A stretch of DNA of 38,604 bases from Planctomycetaceae bacterium. Lineage in GTDB: Bacteria; Planctomycetota; Planctomycetia; Planctomycetales; Planctomycetaceae. Position 1 is the stretch's first letter, and every line of letters begins with the position of its first letter. Position numbers and translations under genes: made by a program. The DNA lies in the NCBI GenBank assembly GCA_028284885.1, contig JANQQW010000102.1:1-38604 (forward strand). Reading direction: 5' to 3'. The notes beneath the pieces were generated by a model. That model saw only the letters and a list, made by a program, of their open reading frames with translations. It had not been told where the DNA came from and did no database searches. This document shows, in pieces, positions 24,835 through 32,796 of this stretch.

Positions 24835-25902
24835 TCAGTACTCCGAGTCGGCAATGCGGGCCCCCGGCGTCCACCAGTCGGTCGAGGCCAGGACCCACGG
24901 GTGGTGGACGACGCCCGCGCCGACGAGTGTCGCCCCGGCGAGGGACTCGGCATCGACCGTGCCGGCCAGGTCCCGCGTCCCCGACAGCGTCCCCACGACG
25001 ACTCCCTCGGCATCGACGGCACCGGTGAGCCAACGGACCAGGACGGGGGCCGCGGCCGCGTCGGAGGCAACGTCCACCGCCCCCGACAGCCCGCGGAGCA
25101 GCGTCCACGAGGCCATCGCGTCGCTCTCGGCTTCGATCGCCCCCGCGAGACCTCGGACGGCGGTCAGCGACGCCGTCGCCTCAGCGTCTGCGGCGACGGC
25201 ACCGGACATGCCGCGGACGGGGCTCAGCGTCCCCGCGACGTCGCTCTTCGCGTCGGCCGCCCCCACGAGTGCGCGGACGGCCGTCAACGCGGCCACGGCC
25301 GTGCTCGACGCCTCCGCCGCTCCCTCGACGCCCCGGAGGGCCGTCATGGCGGCCGTGGCGTCCCCCTCGGCCTCGACGTGCCCGACGAGACCCCGGACGG
25401 CCGACAGCTCGCCGGTGGCCGCCCCGGTGACGTCCACGACCCCGACGAGACGACGAACCGCCGAGAGGGCGACAACGACCTCGCTCGCGGCGTCCACGAC
25501 GCCGTGGAGGCCGCGTGTCCCGCCCAGGGCCGCCGTCGTCTGCCCGTCGGCGTCCACCACGCCCGCAAGGTCCCGAGTGCCCGTGAGGGTCGCGAGAGCG
25601 TCGCTGGTGACGTCGACGGCCCCCTCGAGCGAACGCACGATCGCGAACTCCGCCGGGGGAACCTCGGAGACGGCGTCCACGACTCCCTCGAGTTTGCGGC
25701 AGACGTAACCGCTCCCGGTGACGTTCGTCATCGCATCGACGGTGCCGCGGAGGGTGTCGCGGAACGAGTACGCTCGGCCGAGCTGCCGGCGATCGCCTTC
25801 GTCGATCGAGCCGTTGGCCTGCACCAAGGCGAACCGCCGGCCGAACGGCAGGCGGCCGCGGACGGCCAGCTCCGGCGGATACTCGACGATCGGCAGCGTC
25901 AT
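24835..25902 (-). CDS. Phage protein with fourteen 20-residue tandem repeats
   Basis: A 355-residue protein. Residues about 49-330 are tandem units with the motif LxGxVDAxS; the key Leu recurs at 51, 71, 92 and then every 20 residues to 312, and Arg90, 110, 130 ... 310 keep exact phase. Units are alanine/valine-rich and Cys-poor, which would suit a stacked beta-solenoid or fibrous rod. A non-repeat N-terminus (EYPPELAVRGRLPFGRRF) and a short aromatic tail (HHPWVLASTDWWTPG) flank it. The position among tail genes suggests a fibre or tail-spike component. ATG 25902 overlaps the previous stop by one base. Confidence 0.75.
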   Translation of the reverse strand: MTLPIVEYPPELAVRGRLPFGRRFALVQANGSIDEGDRRQLGRAYSFRDTLRGTVDAMTNVTGSGYVCRKLEGVVDAVSEVPPAEFAIVRSLEGAVDVTSDALATLTGTRDLAGVVDADGQTTAALGGTRGLHGVVDAASEVVVALSAVRRLVGVVDVTGAATGELSAVRGLVGHVEAEGDATAAMTALRGVEGAAEASSTAVAALTAVRALVGAADAKSDVAGTLSPVRGMSGAVAADAEATASLTAVRGLAGAIEAESDAMASWTLLRGLSGAVDVASDAAAAPVLVRWLTGAVDAEGVVVGTLSGTRDLAGTVDAESLAGATLVGAGVVHHPWVLASTDWWTPGARIADSEY

Positions 25903-26363
25903 CAGGTGGCCCCGTCCTGCGTGAACGTGTTGCCGTCGTCGCTGTGCGAGAACGTCGCGAGATCGGCGTCGTCGGCCGCGTTTCGCAGAGCCAGTTGGCC
26001 GTCGTTGACGACCAGCTTGTTGAGCGCACCGACCATCAACCACGAGAAGTGGGCCCACCAGTCGTCCCCGAACGACGGAGGTCCGCTCGGCTCCGCGATC
26101 CGCCGGGTGAGAGACGTGTAGGGCTCGTACGTTCCCGAGTCGTCCTGCAGGTCGATCTTCCCCGTCACGAACGGGAACCCGCCCGCGTCCTGCACGCTGA
26201 CGTCCCGCGTGCCCGACTGGCCGGTGACCGTGGCGGTGTACCAGCCCTTCTTGTTCGTCCGCTCGGTCGCCGCGACCGAGACCACCTGCGTGTCGGTGTG
26301 CTCGGTGAACAGCTTGAGCGTGAGGGTGCGGCCCGACGGGCCCTCGAACTCGACGGTGGCCAT
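25902..26363 (-). CDS. Phage tail-region hypothetical protein
   Basis: A 153-residue protein. The N-terminal half is predicted beta-sandwich (TLTLKLFTEHTDTQVVSVAATERTN; GWYTATVTGQSGTRDVSVQD); the C-terminal half has a short DGGxxLRNAADD-like stretch and ends in an acidic NTFTQDGAT tail. It resembles small fibre-associated proteins but no family is recognised. Confidence 0.6.
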   Translation of the reverse strand: MATVEFEGPSGRTLTLKLFTEHTDTQVVSVAATERTNKKGWYTATVTGQSGTRDVSVQDAGGFPFVTGKIDLQDDSGTYEPYTSLTRRIAEPSGPPSFGDDWWAHFSWLMVGALNKLVVNDGQLALRNAADDADLATFSHSDDGNTFTQDGAT

Positions 26364-26366
26364 GGG

Positions 26367-26618
26367 CTACTCCGAGAACTGGTCGAGGTGCGACGAGAGC
26401 CGCGTGATCCGGGCGAGGAGTGCGTCCCGCTGCTCTCCGTCGAGTGTGGCGTGAACGACGGCTCCGACCTTGATGGTGACCGCCTCCCCCGACTCGACCT
26501 CGGCCAGTTGGCGGGCGACCTGCTGCGCTGCGTCGAGCGTCACGACGAGCATCGTGTCGCCGCCGATGTCGACGTTGACGCGACCGTCCTTGAGGACGAC
26601 TGACTGGATGGTGGCCAT
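26367..26618 (-). CDS. Small phage hypothetical protein
   Basis: An 83-residue protein with a beta-rich first half (VVLKDGRVNVDIGGDTMLVVTL) and a helical second half (AQQVARQLAEVES; ARITRLSSHLDQF). No family recognised. It starts 8 bp after the collar-protein gene boundary on the operon side and lies in phase with its neighbours. Confidence 0.55.
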   Translation of the reverse strand: MATIQSVVLKDGRVNVDIGGDTMLVVTLDAAQQVARQLAEVESGEAVTIKVGAVVHATLDGEQRDALLARITRLSSHLDQFSE

Positions 26619-26626
26619 GGTGGCTC

Positions 26627-27247
26627 CTACAGGGCGCAGATGTAGTTCACTGCGATCGACGGATCGACGTGGTCCACTCCGTCCTCCTCACCCGTGTCGT
26701 CGACGGTGATGCCAGTGCTCTCAACGGACGTGGAGTACTCGCTCCCGCCGGTGGTCGCCACGCTGCTGGCGTTGAGCCCGTTTCCGCCGCTTCCCGCGTC
26801 CGCACCGTTGCGAATCGCGGCGGAGTTGAGGGTCGGCGTGTGCGAGTGCCCGGCGTCGTTCACCGGGTGACCGTGCAGGGGCACGAGGTTGTGCTTCTCG
26901 GCACCGAACTGGGAACCGTGCGTCCGCGCCGTGAGACTCGGGCCCGTGCCGGAGCCGACCACCTGCCGCCCGCGGCAGTCGGGGAGCGTGATCGTCTTGT
27001 TCGCCGCGAAGTCGGCGGACGCGGAACCTCCACGCCCCGTCGAGACCGGGGCCTCCGAGTCGGCCATCGAGTTCCAGAGAAGCGTGAACAGCTCCTCGGT
27101 GTCGGCGTTCGCCCGGACCGTGCCCCCGGACGAGGCGTTGCCGATCGTGCCGCCCTGCAGCAACACGAACCCGACCGGTGCCGTCGTCCCCACGTACGGG
27201 AAGACGACGCCAGTCGGCAGTGGAATGGGGTGGATCGTTCCGCCCAT
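26627..27247 (-). CDS. Phage tail collar-domain protein
   Basis: A 206-residue protein of the phage tail collar type: VVFPYVGTTAPVGFVLLQGG near the start, ELFTLLW, a later TITLPDCRGRQVVGSG, a GAEKHNLVPLHGHP segment with HNL, and the closing NYICAL. Collar domains are found at the ends of short tail fibres and mediate assembly. GAGGTG lies about 10 nt upstream of the ATG. Confidence 0.85.
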   Translation of the reverse strand: MGGTIHPIPLPTGVVFPYVGTTAPVGFVLLQGGTIGNASSGGTVRANADTEELFTLLWNSMADSEAPVSTGRGGSASADFAANKTITLPDCRGRQVVGSGTGPSLTARTHGSQFGAEKHNLVPLHGHPVNDAGHSHTPTLNSAAIRNGADAGSGGNGLNASSVATTGGSEYSTSVESTGITVDDTGEEDGVDHVDPSIAVNYICAL

Positions 27248-27262
27248 GGAAGCGGCACCTCG

Positions 27263-28534
27263 TCAGGAGAGCAGGACGTCGAAGCCGCCGGCGGCGACCT
27301 GGGGGCGATGCCCGCTCGTGAAGAGCTTCGCCAGCTTCGGGTGGCAGGACGCGAGCAGGTTGCCCCCGGTCGAGGCGTCGTGGAGCGTGAGCCGCACGAT
27401 CTTCCCGAGCGAGGCCTGCCAAGAGTGCGTCCCCGTACCGGTGTCGGTCACGTCGACGGCGCTGCCCCCCTTCGTGGCCGAGACCTTGAACGTGTTCGTG
27501 GTCGAGTCCCGCACGAAGTAGGGCGTGTTGGCGGAGAGACCCGCCGGCAGCGTGTCTGTGGTCGTGAATACAACCGCCTCGTCGTCGGCGAGGCCGTGGC
27601 CGTTCGAGGTGAAGACGTCGGTGCCGGCGTCCACGGTGACCGTCCCGTTGTCCGACTCGACGACGGCGAAGTTGACGACGCCCGTGTTGGCCGACGCACC
27701 GCCGCTCGCCGCGTTCCAGGTGTTCGTCTGGACGCGGGCGTACCCGTGCCCGTCGGGTTCGTCGAGTCCACTGCCGTCGTCGGCGGGATCGACCTGCGAG
27801 AGTCCGACGTAGACGTTCGTGGGAACCGTGAACGTGGCGATCTTGAACAGGTGCTGGAGAAGTGCCGCGGCCGCGTAGTCGGTCAGCGTGCCGGCGGTCG
27901 CGAACGTGTGCGTGCCCGTCCCGTTGTCGGTCAGGTCGATCGCCGTCCCTCCGCTCGTCAGGGACAGCTTGAACGTGTCGGTCGTCGCGTCCCGCACGAA
28001 GTAGAAGCGCTCGGCGGACAGCCCGGCCGGCAGCGTGTTCGTCGTCGAGAGGACGACCCGCTTCCCGTCGGTCAGGCCGTGCCCGGTCGCGGTGATCACG
28101 TCGGTGGAGCTGTCGGCCGTGAAGTTCGCGGAGAGCGTCGCCGCGACGGACACGTCGATCGCCCCGTCCGCGAACTCCGGGACGTCGTCCTCGTCGACGG
28201 CGAAAGACCCCGACGAGAGGGAGCCGTGGGCCAGCATGTTGCCGCCGGTGAGTGCATCGACGATCGCGAAGTGCGTGATCGTGCCCCACGAGGCGGTTGC
28301 GGCCGCGAAGGTGACCGAACCGTCGCTCTCAACCGCCCGGCTGCCGTTCGTCTTCCAGGCGTTGTGGTTGACGCGGGCGTAGCCGCCGCCGGACGGCTCC
28401 GCGAGCCCGCTGGCGTCGTCGAGCGGGTCGGCGGTGGAGAGGGCGACGTAGAGGTTCGTCGGCACCGTCAAGGCACCGATCTTCAGCAGGTGGTCGAGGA
28501 GCTCGTTCTCGGCGTAGTCGCTGAGCGATCCCAT
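27263..28534 (-). CDS. Tail fibre-like protein with duplicated modules
   Basis: A 423-residue protein made of two related halves. Module 1: LLDHLLKIGALTVPTNLYVALSTADP...YARVNHNAW (about 7-60), then THFAIVDALTGGNMLA (87-112) and an ITATGHGL...LPAGLSAERFYFVRDATTDTFKL segment (147-190). Module 2 repeats these: LLQHLFKIATFTVPTNVYVGLS (225-246), YARVQTNTW, a GHGL...LPAGLSANTPYFVRDSTTNTFKV segment (322-361), and RLTLHDASTGGNLLA at 391-405. The GHGL/YFVRD units resemble the FCCH-like domain known in phage structural proteins. Likely a tail fibre or tail-tip protein. Confidence 0.75.
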   Translation of the reverse strand: MGSLSDYAENELLDHLLKIGALTVPTNLYVALSTADPLDDASGLAEPSGGGYARVNHNAWKTNGSRAVESDGSVTFAAATASWGTITHFAIVDALTGGNMLAHGSLSSGSFAVDEDDVPEFADGAIDVSVAATLSANFTADSSTDVITATGHGLTDGKRVVLSTTNTLPAGLSAERFYFVRDATTDTFKLSLTSGGTAIDLTDNGTGTHTFATAGTLTDYAAAALLQHLFKIATFTVPTNVYVGLSQVDPADDGSGLDEPDGHGYARVQTNTWNAASGGASANTGVVNFAVVESDNGTVTVDAGTDVFTSNGHGLADDEAVVFTTTDTLPAGLSANTPYFVRDSTTNTFKVSATKGGSAVDVTDTGTGTHSWQASLGKIVRLTLHDASTGGNLLASCHPKLAKLFTSGHRPQVAAGGFDVLLS

Positions 28535-28552
28535 GGGGGCGGTTCCTTCAGG

Positions 28553-28975
28553 TCAGGCAGACGAGACGGGAAGCAGAAGCCAGCGTGCGACGACGATCGC
28601 CGTGGAGTCCGACGCCAGCATCCCGACGTGGTTCGGAGACGGGCGGACGGTGACGGGGGTCACGCGCAGCACGTCGTACTTCGTGCGGAACTGGTCGTGG
28701 TAGTTGACGCCACCGTGGACGACGACGAGGGGTTCGATCGCCTCCGCGAGCGTGTAGAGCCGGATCAGCTGCACGCCGGCGAGATAGTCGGCAGCGTCGA
28801 CGGTCGTGCGGACCTCGAACGGCTCGCCCTTCCGCCCCTGGACACGCGACGCGGTGCCGTCGGTCCCCGGTCGCTGACGCAGCTCGACGACCTGGTGCTC
28901 CAGATCGAGCGGCTGCCCCGGCCGCGGGCCGGAGAGCGACACGAAGTTGAAGGCACCGATGGAGTTGGTCGCCAT
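28553..28975 (-). CDS. Phage tail-region hypothetical protein
   Basis: A 140-residue beta-rich protein (VVELRQRPGTDGTASRV; FRTKYDVLRVTPVTVRPSPN). No recognised family, but it sits between tape measure and fibre genes, where small distal tail proteins occur. The ATG at 28975 is adjacent to the divergent small plus-strand gene region. Confidence 0.55.
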   Translation of the reverse strand: MATNSIGAFNFVSLSGPRPGQPLDLEHQVVELRQRPGTDGTASRVQGRKGEPFEVRTTVDAADYLAGVQLIRLYTLAEAIEPLVVVHGGVNYHDQFRTKYDVLRVTPVTVRPSPNHVGMLASDSTAIVVARWLLLPVSSA

Positions 28976-29036
28976 GTTGCACGGTCGGGGTCACGATGTT
29001 GGAATGGTCGGACATTCAGGTCATGGGAGACACGAC

Positions 29037-29210
29037 GTGCCGAAGTGGAACTGGGGTTGGGCGGTCATCGGCGGGCTACTCGTGCTGACGGGCTTCGGAA
29101 CGATGGGGGAAGAGCCCACAACCGGTGCCGTCTGCGCCGCACTCGGGTTTCTCACGATCCTGCTCGGAAGGGTCGAAGCGCTGCTGGCGTCGATCGACGA
29201 GGGGAAGTAG
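29037..29210 (+). CDS. 57-residue membrane protein on the opposite strand of the tail operon
   Basis: Starts at GTG 29037 with GGGAGA upstream. Two hydrophobic stretches (WGWAVIGGLLVLTGFGTM and TGAVCAALGFLTILLGR) suggest two membrane helices, ending in a charged tail. It is the only plus-strand gene in the phage module, fits exactly between 28975 and 29212, and its stop abuts the tape measure stop. A phage accessory (moron) or holin-like role is possible but unproven. Confidence 0.55.
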   Translation: MPKWNWGWAVIGGLLVLTGFGTMGEEPTTGAVCAALGFLTILLGRVEALLASIDEGK

Positions 29211-29211
29211 C

Positions 29212-30675
29212 TCATTCGGAGTTCCCCCGCGGGTTGAGCTTGCCCCTGCGGTTGTCGTCTCGAATCTCGCGGAGCAAGAGTGCCTGCTCCGCCCCCTCAG
29301 CGGTGTTCAATCGCCCGACACGAGCACGCGCGACGTCGGCGACGCTGCTGTTGTCGAAGTAGTCCTTGTCGAACCCGAACCGGAGAGCGGCATCGACTGC
29401 GTCGTCGTCTCCGGAGCTGAACGCGAGTCGCAAGTTCGCCCCGGCACGCGAGACGTAGCGGTTGATGACCGAGCGGCCTTGGTCCTTCAGGATCTGGTCG
29501 GCTTCGTCGAACAGGGCCTTCACCTGCTGGTCTTCGCTTCCGAGCTGCAGTTCCTTTCGAATCTGCTGCCGCACCAGCACTGAGTTACGCCCACTCGACG
29601 CCTGCCTGACGTCGTCCGCGAATCCCGCCACGTCCCGCTGGATGGCGACGAGGTCGTCGATCTTCCCACGCTCGCGAATCAACGCGGTCGCGAGCGGCGC
29701 GTTCCGCCGCTCGAAGAGCTGGGTAAGGACGCCGAGGCGGCGCCGCTCCGGGAGCTTCTCGACTCCTCCGGCGAGACGGTCGAGGACGTTTCCCAAGTCC
29801 TCCCCGACGAAATCCACGTCCTGCGACTGCAGGCCGAGCTTCGCGAGCGCGTCCTTCGTCGAGGCGGACTCGCTCGACCCTCCGAGAGTCGCGGCAAAGT
29901 TCCTCAAGAACACCGCTGCCGACTCCGGATTCCCCGCAACCCCGCGAGCAATGTCGAACGCCGCGAACTGCTCTTCGCTGGACACCAAGCCGCGTAGTCC
30001 GACGCTTTCCTTTGCGAACTTCTGAAGGTCGCCCAGTTGCACGTCGGTCGATTTGAAGAGCCGCTGGAATCGCACGCCCACCTGTTCGAGGTTCGCGGCG
30101 TTCTTCTCCAGTCCCTGGGCCTCCAGGTACGCGGACACGGCACGAATCGTGTCCGCCGGGTTGACGTCCGGCCGGGAGAGGTTCGACGCCTGAAGAACCT
30201 GCAGGACCTTGTCGAGGGCCTCACCGCTGGCGTCCTCCGCGCTGAACCCCGACGAGACGAGCTGCGTTGCGGCGGCCCCTGTCTGGTCGAGCGGCACGGC
30301 GCGGGTGAATGCGATGCGTCCAATCCGCCCCTGCGCTTCCTCGGCCTCCAAGCCCTGCAACCCGGACTGCGTACGAAACTGCTGGAAGACGTCGAAGACC
30401 TTGGCGGCCGCCGCCTCGACCTCCGCGAAGTACTGCCGGTTCGACTCCATCACGGTCTGGATCGCCGTGTTGACGCCGACGTAGCCGGCGGCGATCCGGC
30501 CGAGGCCGCCAACCCACTGACCGGCTTGGCCGGTGAAGCTCTGCTGCGAGCGGCGGGAGCGGCGGGAGACCTGGGCAATCCTGTTCTCGAGATCGGCGTA
30601 CCTACGCTCCATCCGGGCGATCGCTTGCTCGCCGGAGGCCGAGTCTCCCAAGAACTGGTGTTTGACGGTGCCCAC
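29212..30675 (-). CDS. Phage tail tape measure protein (short)
   Basis: A 487-residue, largely helical protein with a charged N-terminal coil (ERRYADLENRIAQVSRRSRRSQ), a hydrophobic stretch near residues 53-75 and long alanine/leucine-rich helices (FDVFQQFRTQSGLQGLEAEEAQGRIGRIAF). This fits a tape measure protein, which sets tail length and is ejected with DNA; at 487 residues it predicts a short tail. It starts at GTG 30675, just after the chaperone candidate with the frameshift, the standard tail gene order. Confidence 0.75.
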   Translation of the reverse strand: MGTVKHQFLGDSASGEQAIARMERRYADLENRIAQVSRRSRRSQQSFTGQAGQWVGGLGRIAAGYVGVNTAIQTVMESNRQYFAEVEAAAAKVFDVFQQFRTQSGLQGLEAEEAQGRIGRIAFTRAVPLDQTGAAATQLVSSGFSAEDASGEALDKVLQVLQASNLSRPDVNPADTIRAVSAYLEAQGLEKNAANLEQVGVRFQRLFKSTDVQLGDLQKFAKESVGLRGLVSSEEQFAAFDIARGVAGNPESAAVFLRNFAATLGGSSESASTKDALAKLGLQSQDVDFVGEDLGNVLDRLAGGVEKLPERRRLGVLTQLFERRNAPLATALIRERGKIDDLVAIQRDVAGFADDVRQASSGRNSVLVRQQIRKELQLGSEDQQVKALFDEADQILKDQGRSVINRYVSRAGANLRLAFSSGDDDAVDAALRFGFDKDYFDNSSVADVARARVGRLNTAEGAEQALLLREIRDDNRRGKLNPRGNSE

Positions 30676-30690
30676 GAGGGTCTCTGCCAG

Positions 30691-30852
30691 TCAACGGCGA
30701 GTGGGGATGCCGACGATCGCCACCGGGTCGTCGGTGGCGACGTCGGAGGTCAGGGCGACGACTTCGGCGACGCTGGGTTCGTATCCGGCGAGTAGGCCGC
30801 GTCTCCAGGCGTGCCACTGGCCAACGCGCGGCGAATGTCGGCCAGCAGTCGT
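30691..30852 (-). CDS. -1 frame extension of the tail chaperone
   Basis: A 53-residue extension in the -1 frame with GC-rich third positions (ending WRRGLLAGYEPSVAEVV ... DPVAIVGIPTRR), entered only by slipping at the A8 run. It has no start codon of its own. It would make a 295-residue product and ends 15 bp before the tape measure start. Confidence 0.7.
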   Translation of the reverse strand, partial: TTAGRHSPRVGQWHAWRRGLLAGYEPSVAEVVALTSDVATDDPVAIVGIPTRR

Positions 30853-31577
30853 TTTTTTTCGGGGTCCTCCGACTCCACGAGGTCGTCGAGGAAGGGCACG
30901 TCGAGGGCGGCGGAGAGCAGTTTCGTGATCGCGTCCTCGTCGAACAGGCCGAGGGCGGTGATCTCCTCCGGACCGACGCGGTAGTTGACGGCGAGGCAGG
31001 TCGCGGCGGCCGCCCATCGCTCGACCGGCTCCCACTCGCCGGAGAACTCCTTCGCGGCCCACACCAGCGAACGGTTCCACAGAGACTCCCACTCCGGTTT
31101 GACCCGACGTGTGAGGCTGGTGAGGCGACGTCGCTCGTCGAACACGCCATCCTGGATGCACGGGACGCACGGCACGAAGAACGCACGGCGGACGGTCGGG
31201 CAGACCCAGACGTTGCCGTCCGCGAGCTCGTGGGCGAACCCGCCGACCTGCTTCGTCCGCTCGAGCCCGTCGGGGGTCGGCGGCGACTCGCGATCCGTCC
31301 CGAACCAGACGCCCGGGCCGAGCTCTCGCCAGTCCTGGCGGTCGGGGTAGTAGCCGGGCAGCTGCGTGTACTGCTCGCTCGCGTTGTACGGCGGCGCGGC
31401 GACGACCGTGCCGCTCGTGCCGTCCGGCCCGGTCCGGGCGGTGTGCAGCATCGAAGTCCAGTCGTCCGTGGCGATCGCGTCGGCGAGGACCTCGTCGATT
31501 CCGTGCTCGGCGAACGTCTCCCGCGTGACGCGCTCCGTCGGAACGCCGGCGAGGTAGTAGAGGGGGACTCCGGTCAC
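30750..31577 (-). CDS. Tail assembly chaperone candidate (unshifted product)
   Basis: A 275-residue protein preceding the tape measure, the position of the G/GT-type tail chaperones of lambda-like phages. It contains a CxxC pair (VPCVPC) and a WxC region (NVWVCPTVRR) but no recognised motif beyond that. Residues 1-242 would be shared with the frameshifted product. GTG 31577 overlaps the previous stop (GTGA). Confidence 0.7.
   Translation of the reverse strand: MTGVPLYYLAGVPTERVTRETFAEHGIDEVLADAIATDDWTSMLHTARTGPDGTSGTVVAAPPYNASEQYTQLPGYYPDRQDWRELGPGVWFGTDRESPPTPDGLERTKQVGGFAHELADGNVWVCPTVRRAFFVPCVPCIQDGVFDERRRLTSLTRRVKPEWESLWNRSLVWAAKEFSGEWEPVERWAAAATCLAVNYRVGPEEITALGLFDEDAITKLLSAALDVPFLDDLVESEDPEKKRLLADIRRALASGTPGDAAYSPDTNPASPKSSP
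30852..30859 (-). other. Putative programmed -1 frameshift slippery site (A8)
   Basis: The coding strand reads CCC GAA AAA AAA CGA, an eight-A run unusual for this GC-rich genome. A -1 slip on AAA AAA re-pairs perfectly and moves into the frame that stays open to 30691. Position immediately before the tape measure gene matches the site used in tailed phages to make two chaperone forms. Confidence 0.75.
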
Positions 31578-31867
31578 GTGGTCTCCTCGTCGGCCGGGGC
31601 GTCAGGTTGGTTCGGCGTGGAGGCGCGGACGTGTTCGGCGAGGTCGCGGGCGTCCGCCGTGATGCCGCTCGACGCCGTCGGGCCGCCATCCGTCGCGGCC
31701 GTGCCGCCGAGCGTCTCCAGCTGGTCGGCGACCGTGTCGAGCAGGTCGGCGTTCGTGACCAGCTCGCCGGCACACGATGCGACGGTCCGCCCGGTGGCGG
31801 CAGCCAACTGGTGGGCGGCCGCGGTCAAGGCCGCCTTCTGTCGATCGTCGAGACTCGCAATGTCCAC
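31574..31867 (-). CDS. Small phage tail-region protein
   Basis: A 97-residue, alanine/threonine-rich helical protein (DRQKAALTAAAHQLAAATG; LLDTVADQLETLGG) with an acidic tail. GTG 31867 has a GAGGGAGA ribosome-binding motif. Its stop overlaps the next gene's GTG. It lies between the tail tube candidate and the chaperone; no family recognised. Confidence 0.55.
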   Translation of the reverse strand: MDIASLDDRQKAALTAAAHQLAAATGRTVASCAGELVTNADLLDTVADQLETLGGTAATDGGPTASSGITADARDLAEHVRASTPNQPDAPADEETT

Positions 31868-31881
31868 GTCGTTCTCCCTCG

Positions 31882-32793
31882 TCAGGTGATCTGTGTTCCG
31901 GTCACGAACGTGAGCGGCAGCTGTTCCTCAGTCGGGCTCGTGCAGGTGACCCGCAGCGTGTCGGTGACCGACGCCGTGCCGTCGCCCGACGTGTCGACGG
32001 GATCGACCGAGCCGTACAGGGCCGTCCCCTTGAGGTGGCTGGCGACCGCGTTCGCGAACGGAGCCTCGCTGCCGATCGCCCGGCCGAAGAACTCGAGCCC
32101 GGTCGCCCCGTTGAGGGCGACACCGCGGAGACCGAGCGTCAGCCAGTTCACCGGCGTCAGCGTCTGGATCGTGACGACGGGCTCGATCGACTCGACGATG
32201 ACGGCCGTCGGGAACTCCTCGCCGTCGCCCCCTTCGCGGCGAAGCTGGACGCCCGAGGAGACCTCGATCGACTGCACGCCGGGGATGGCCGTGCCGTTCA
32301 CGCGGACCGGACCGGCCCTCAGAATCTCGTCCACGGCCACGCTCCCGGGGAGCGCCACCCCGCCGGCCGGGACGAACGGGTCGTTGACGCCGTCGAACGC
32401 CGCGGCGAGCGAGAGCTGGGCACGGGCCCGGCCGCGGTGCGGGAAGGTGATCGTGTTCCACGTCAGCAGCCCGAGCGTGACCGTGATGCGGTCGTGCGTC
32501 GTCACGGCTCGGCCGACGCTCGCCGTGGTGGTGGCGAGCTTCATGTAGGCGTTCGTGTTGACGACCCCCAGCCCGTTGACCGGAACGGCCGACAGCAGGG
32601 TGCGGACCTGCGGAGTGTTCGCCTCGATCGTCGGTGCGAACTGGTCGACGAACGAGAAGTTCGGGACGGTCGATCCCGCTCCACGCTCGACGGTCCGGGT
32701 GATGCCGGACGCCCACCTCACGTCGTCCACCTGCCGCAGCTCGAACGTCGGGAAGACGAGCTTGTCGAGTCGCTTGATCGTCGTTACCGCCAC
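31882..32793 (-). CDS. Major tail tube protein candidate
   Basis: A 303-residue beta-rich protein without recognised enzymatic motifs. Its size, beta content (TITFPHRGRARAQLSLAAAF; VDEILRAGPVRVNGTAIPG) and position between connector-type genes and the chaperone/tape measure pair match a siphovirus tail tube subunit. GTG 32793 is preceded by GGGGGTGA. Assignment is by position and composition. Confidence 0.55.
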   Translation of the reverse strand: MAVTTIKRLDKLVFPTFELRQVDDVRWASGITRTVERGAGSTVPNFSFVDQFAPTIEANTPQVRTLLSAVPVNGLGVVNTNAYMKLATTTASVGRAVTTHDRITVTLGLLTWNTITFPHRGRARAQLSLAAAFDGVNDPFVPAGGVALPGSVAVDEILRAGPVRVNGTAIPGVQSIEVSSGVQLRREGGDGEEFPTAVIVESIEPVVTIQTLTPVNWLTLGLRGVALNGATGLEFFGRAIGSEAPFANAVASHLKGTALYGSVDPVDTSGDGTASVTDTLRVTCTSPTEEQLPLTFVTGTQIT

Positions 32794-32796
32794 GGT

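Noticed and set aside
24913..25758. CRISPR-like array, because of the regular 60-bp spacing
   Set aside because: The regularity is in the encoded protein; nucleotide units diverge and there are no identical repeats with unique spacers.
26669..29362. Plus-strand frame of 897 residues across several tail genes
   Set aside because: Crosses multiple supported minus-strand genes; composition typical of an antisense frame.
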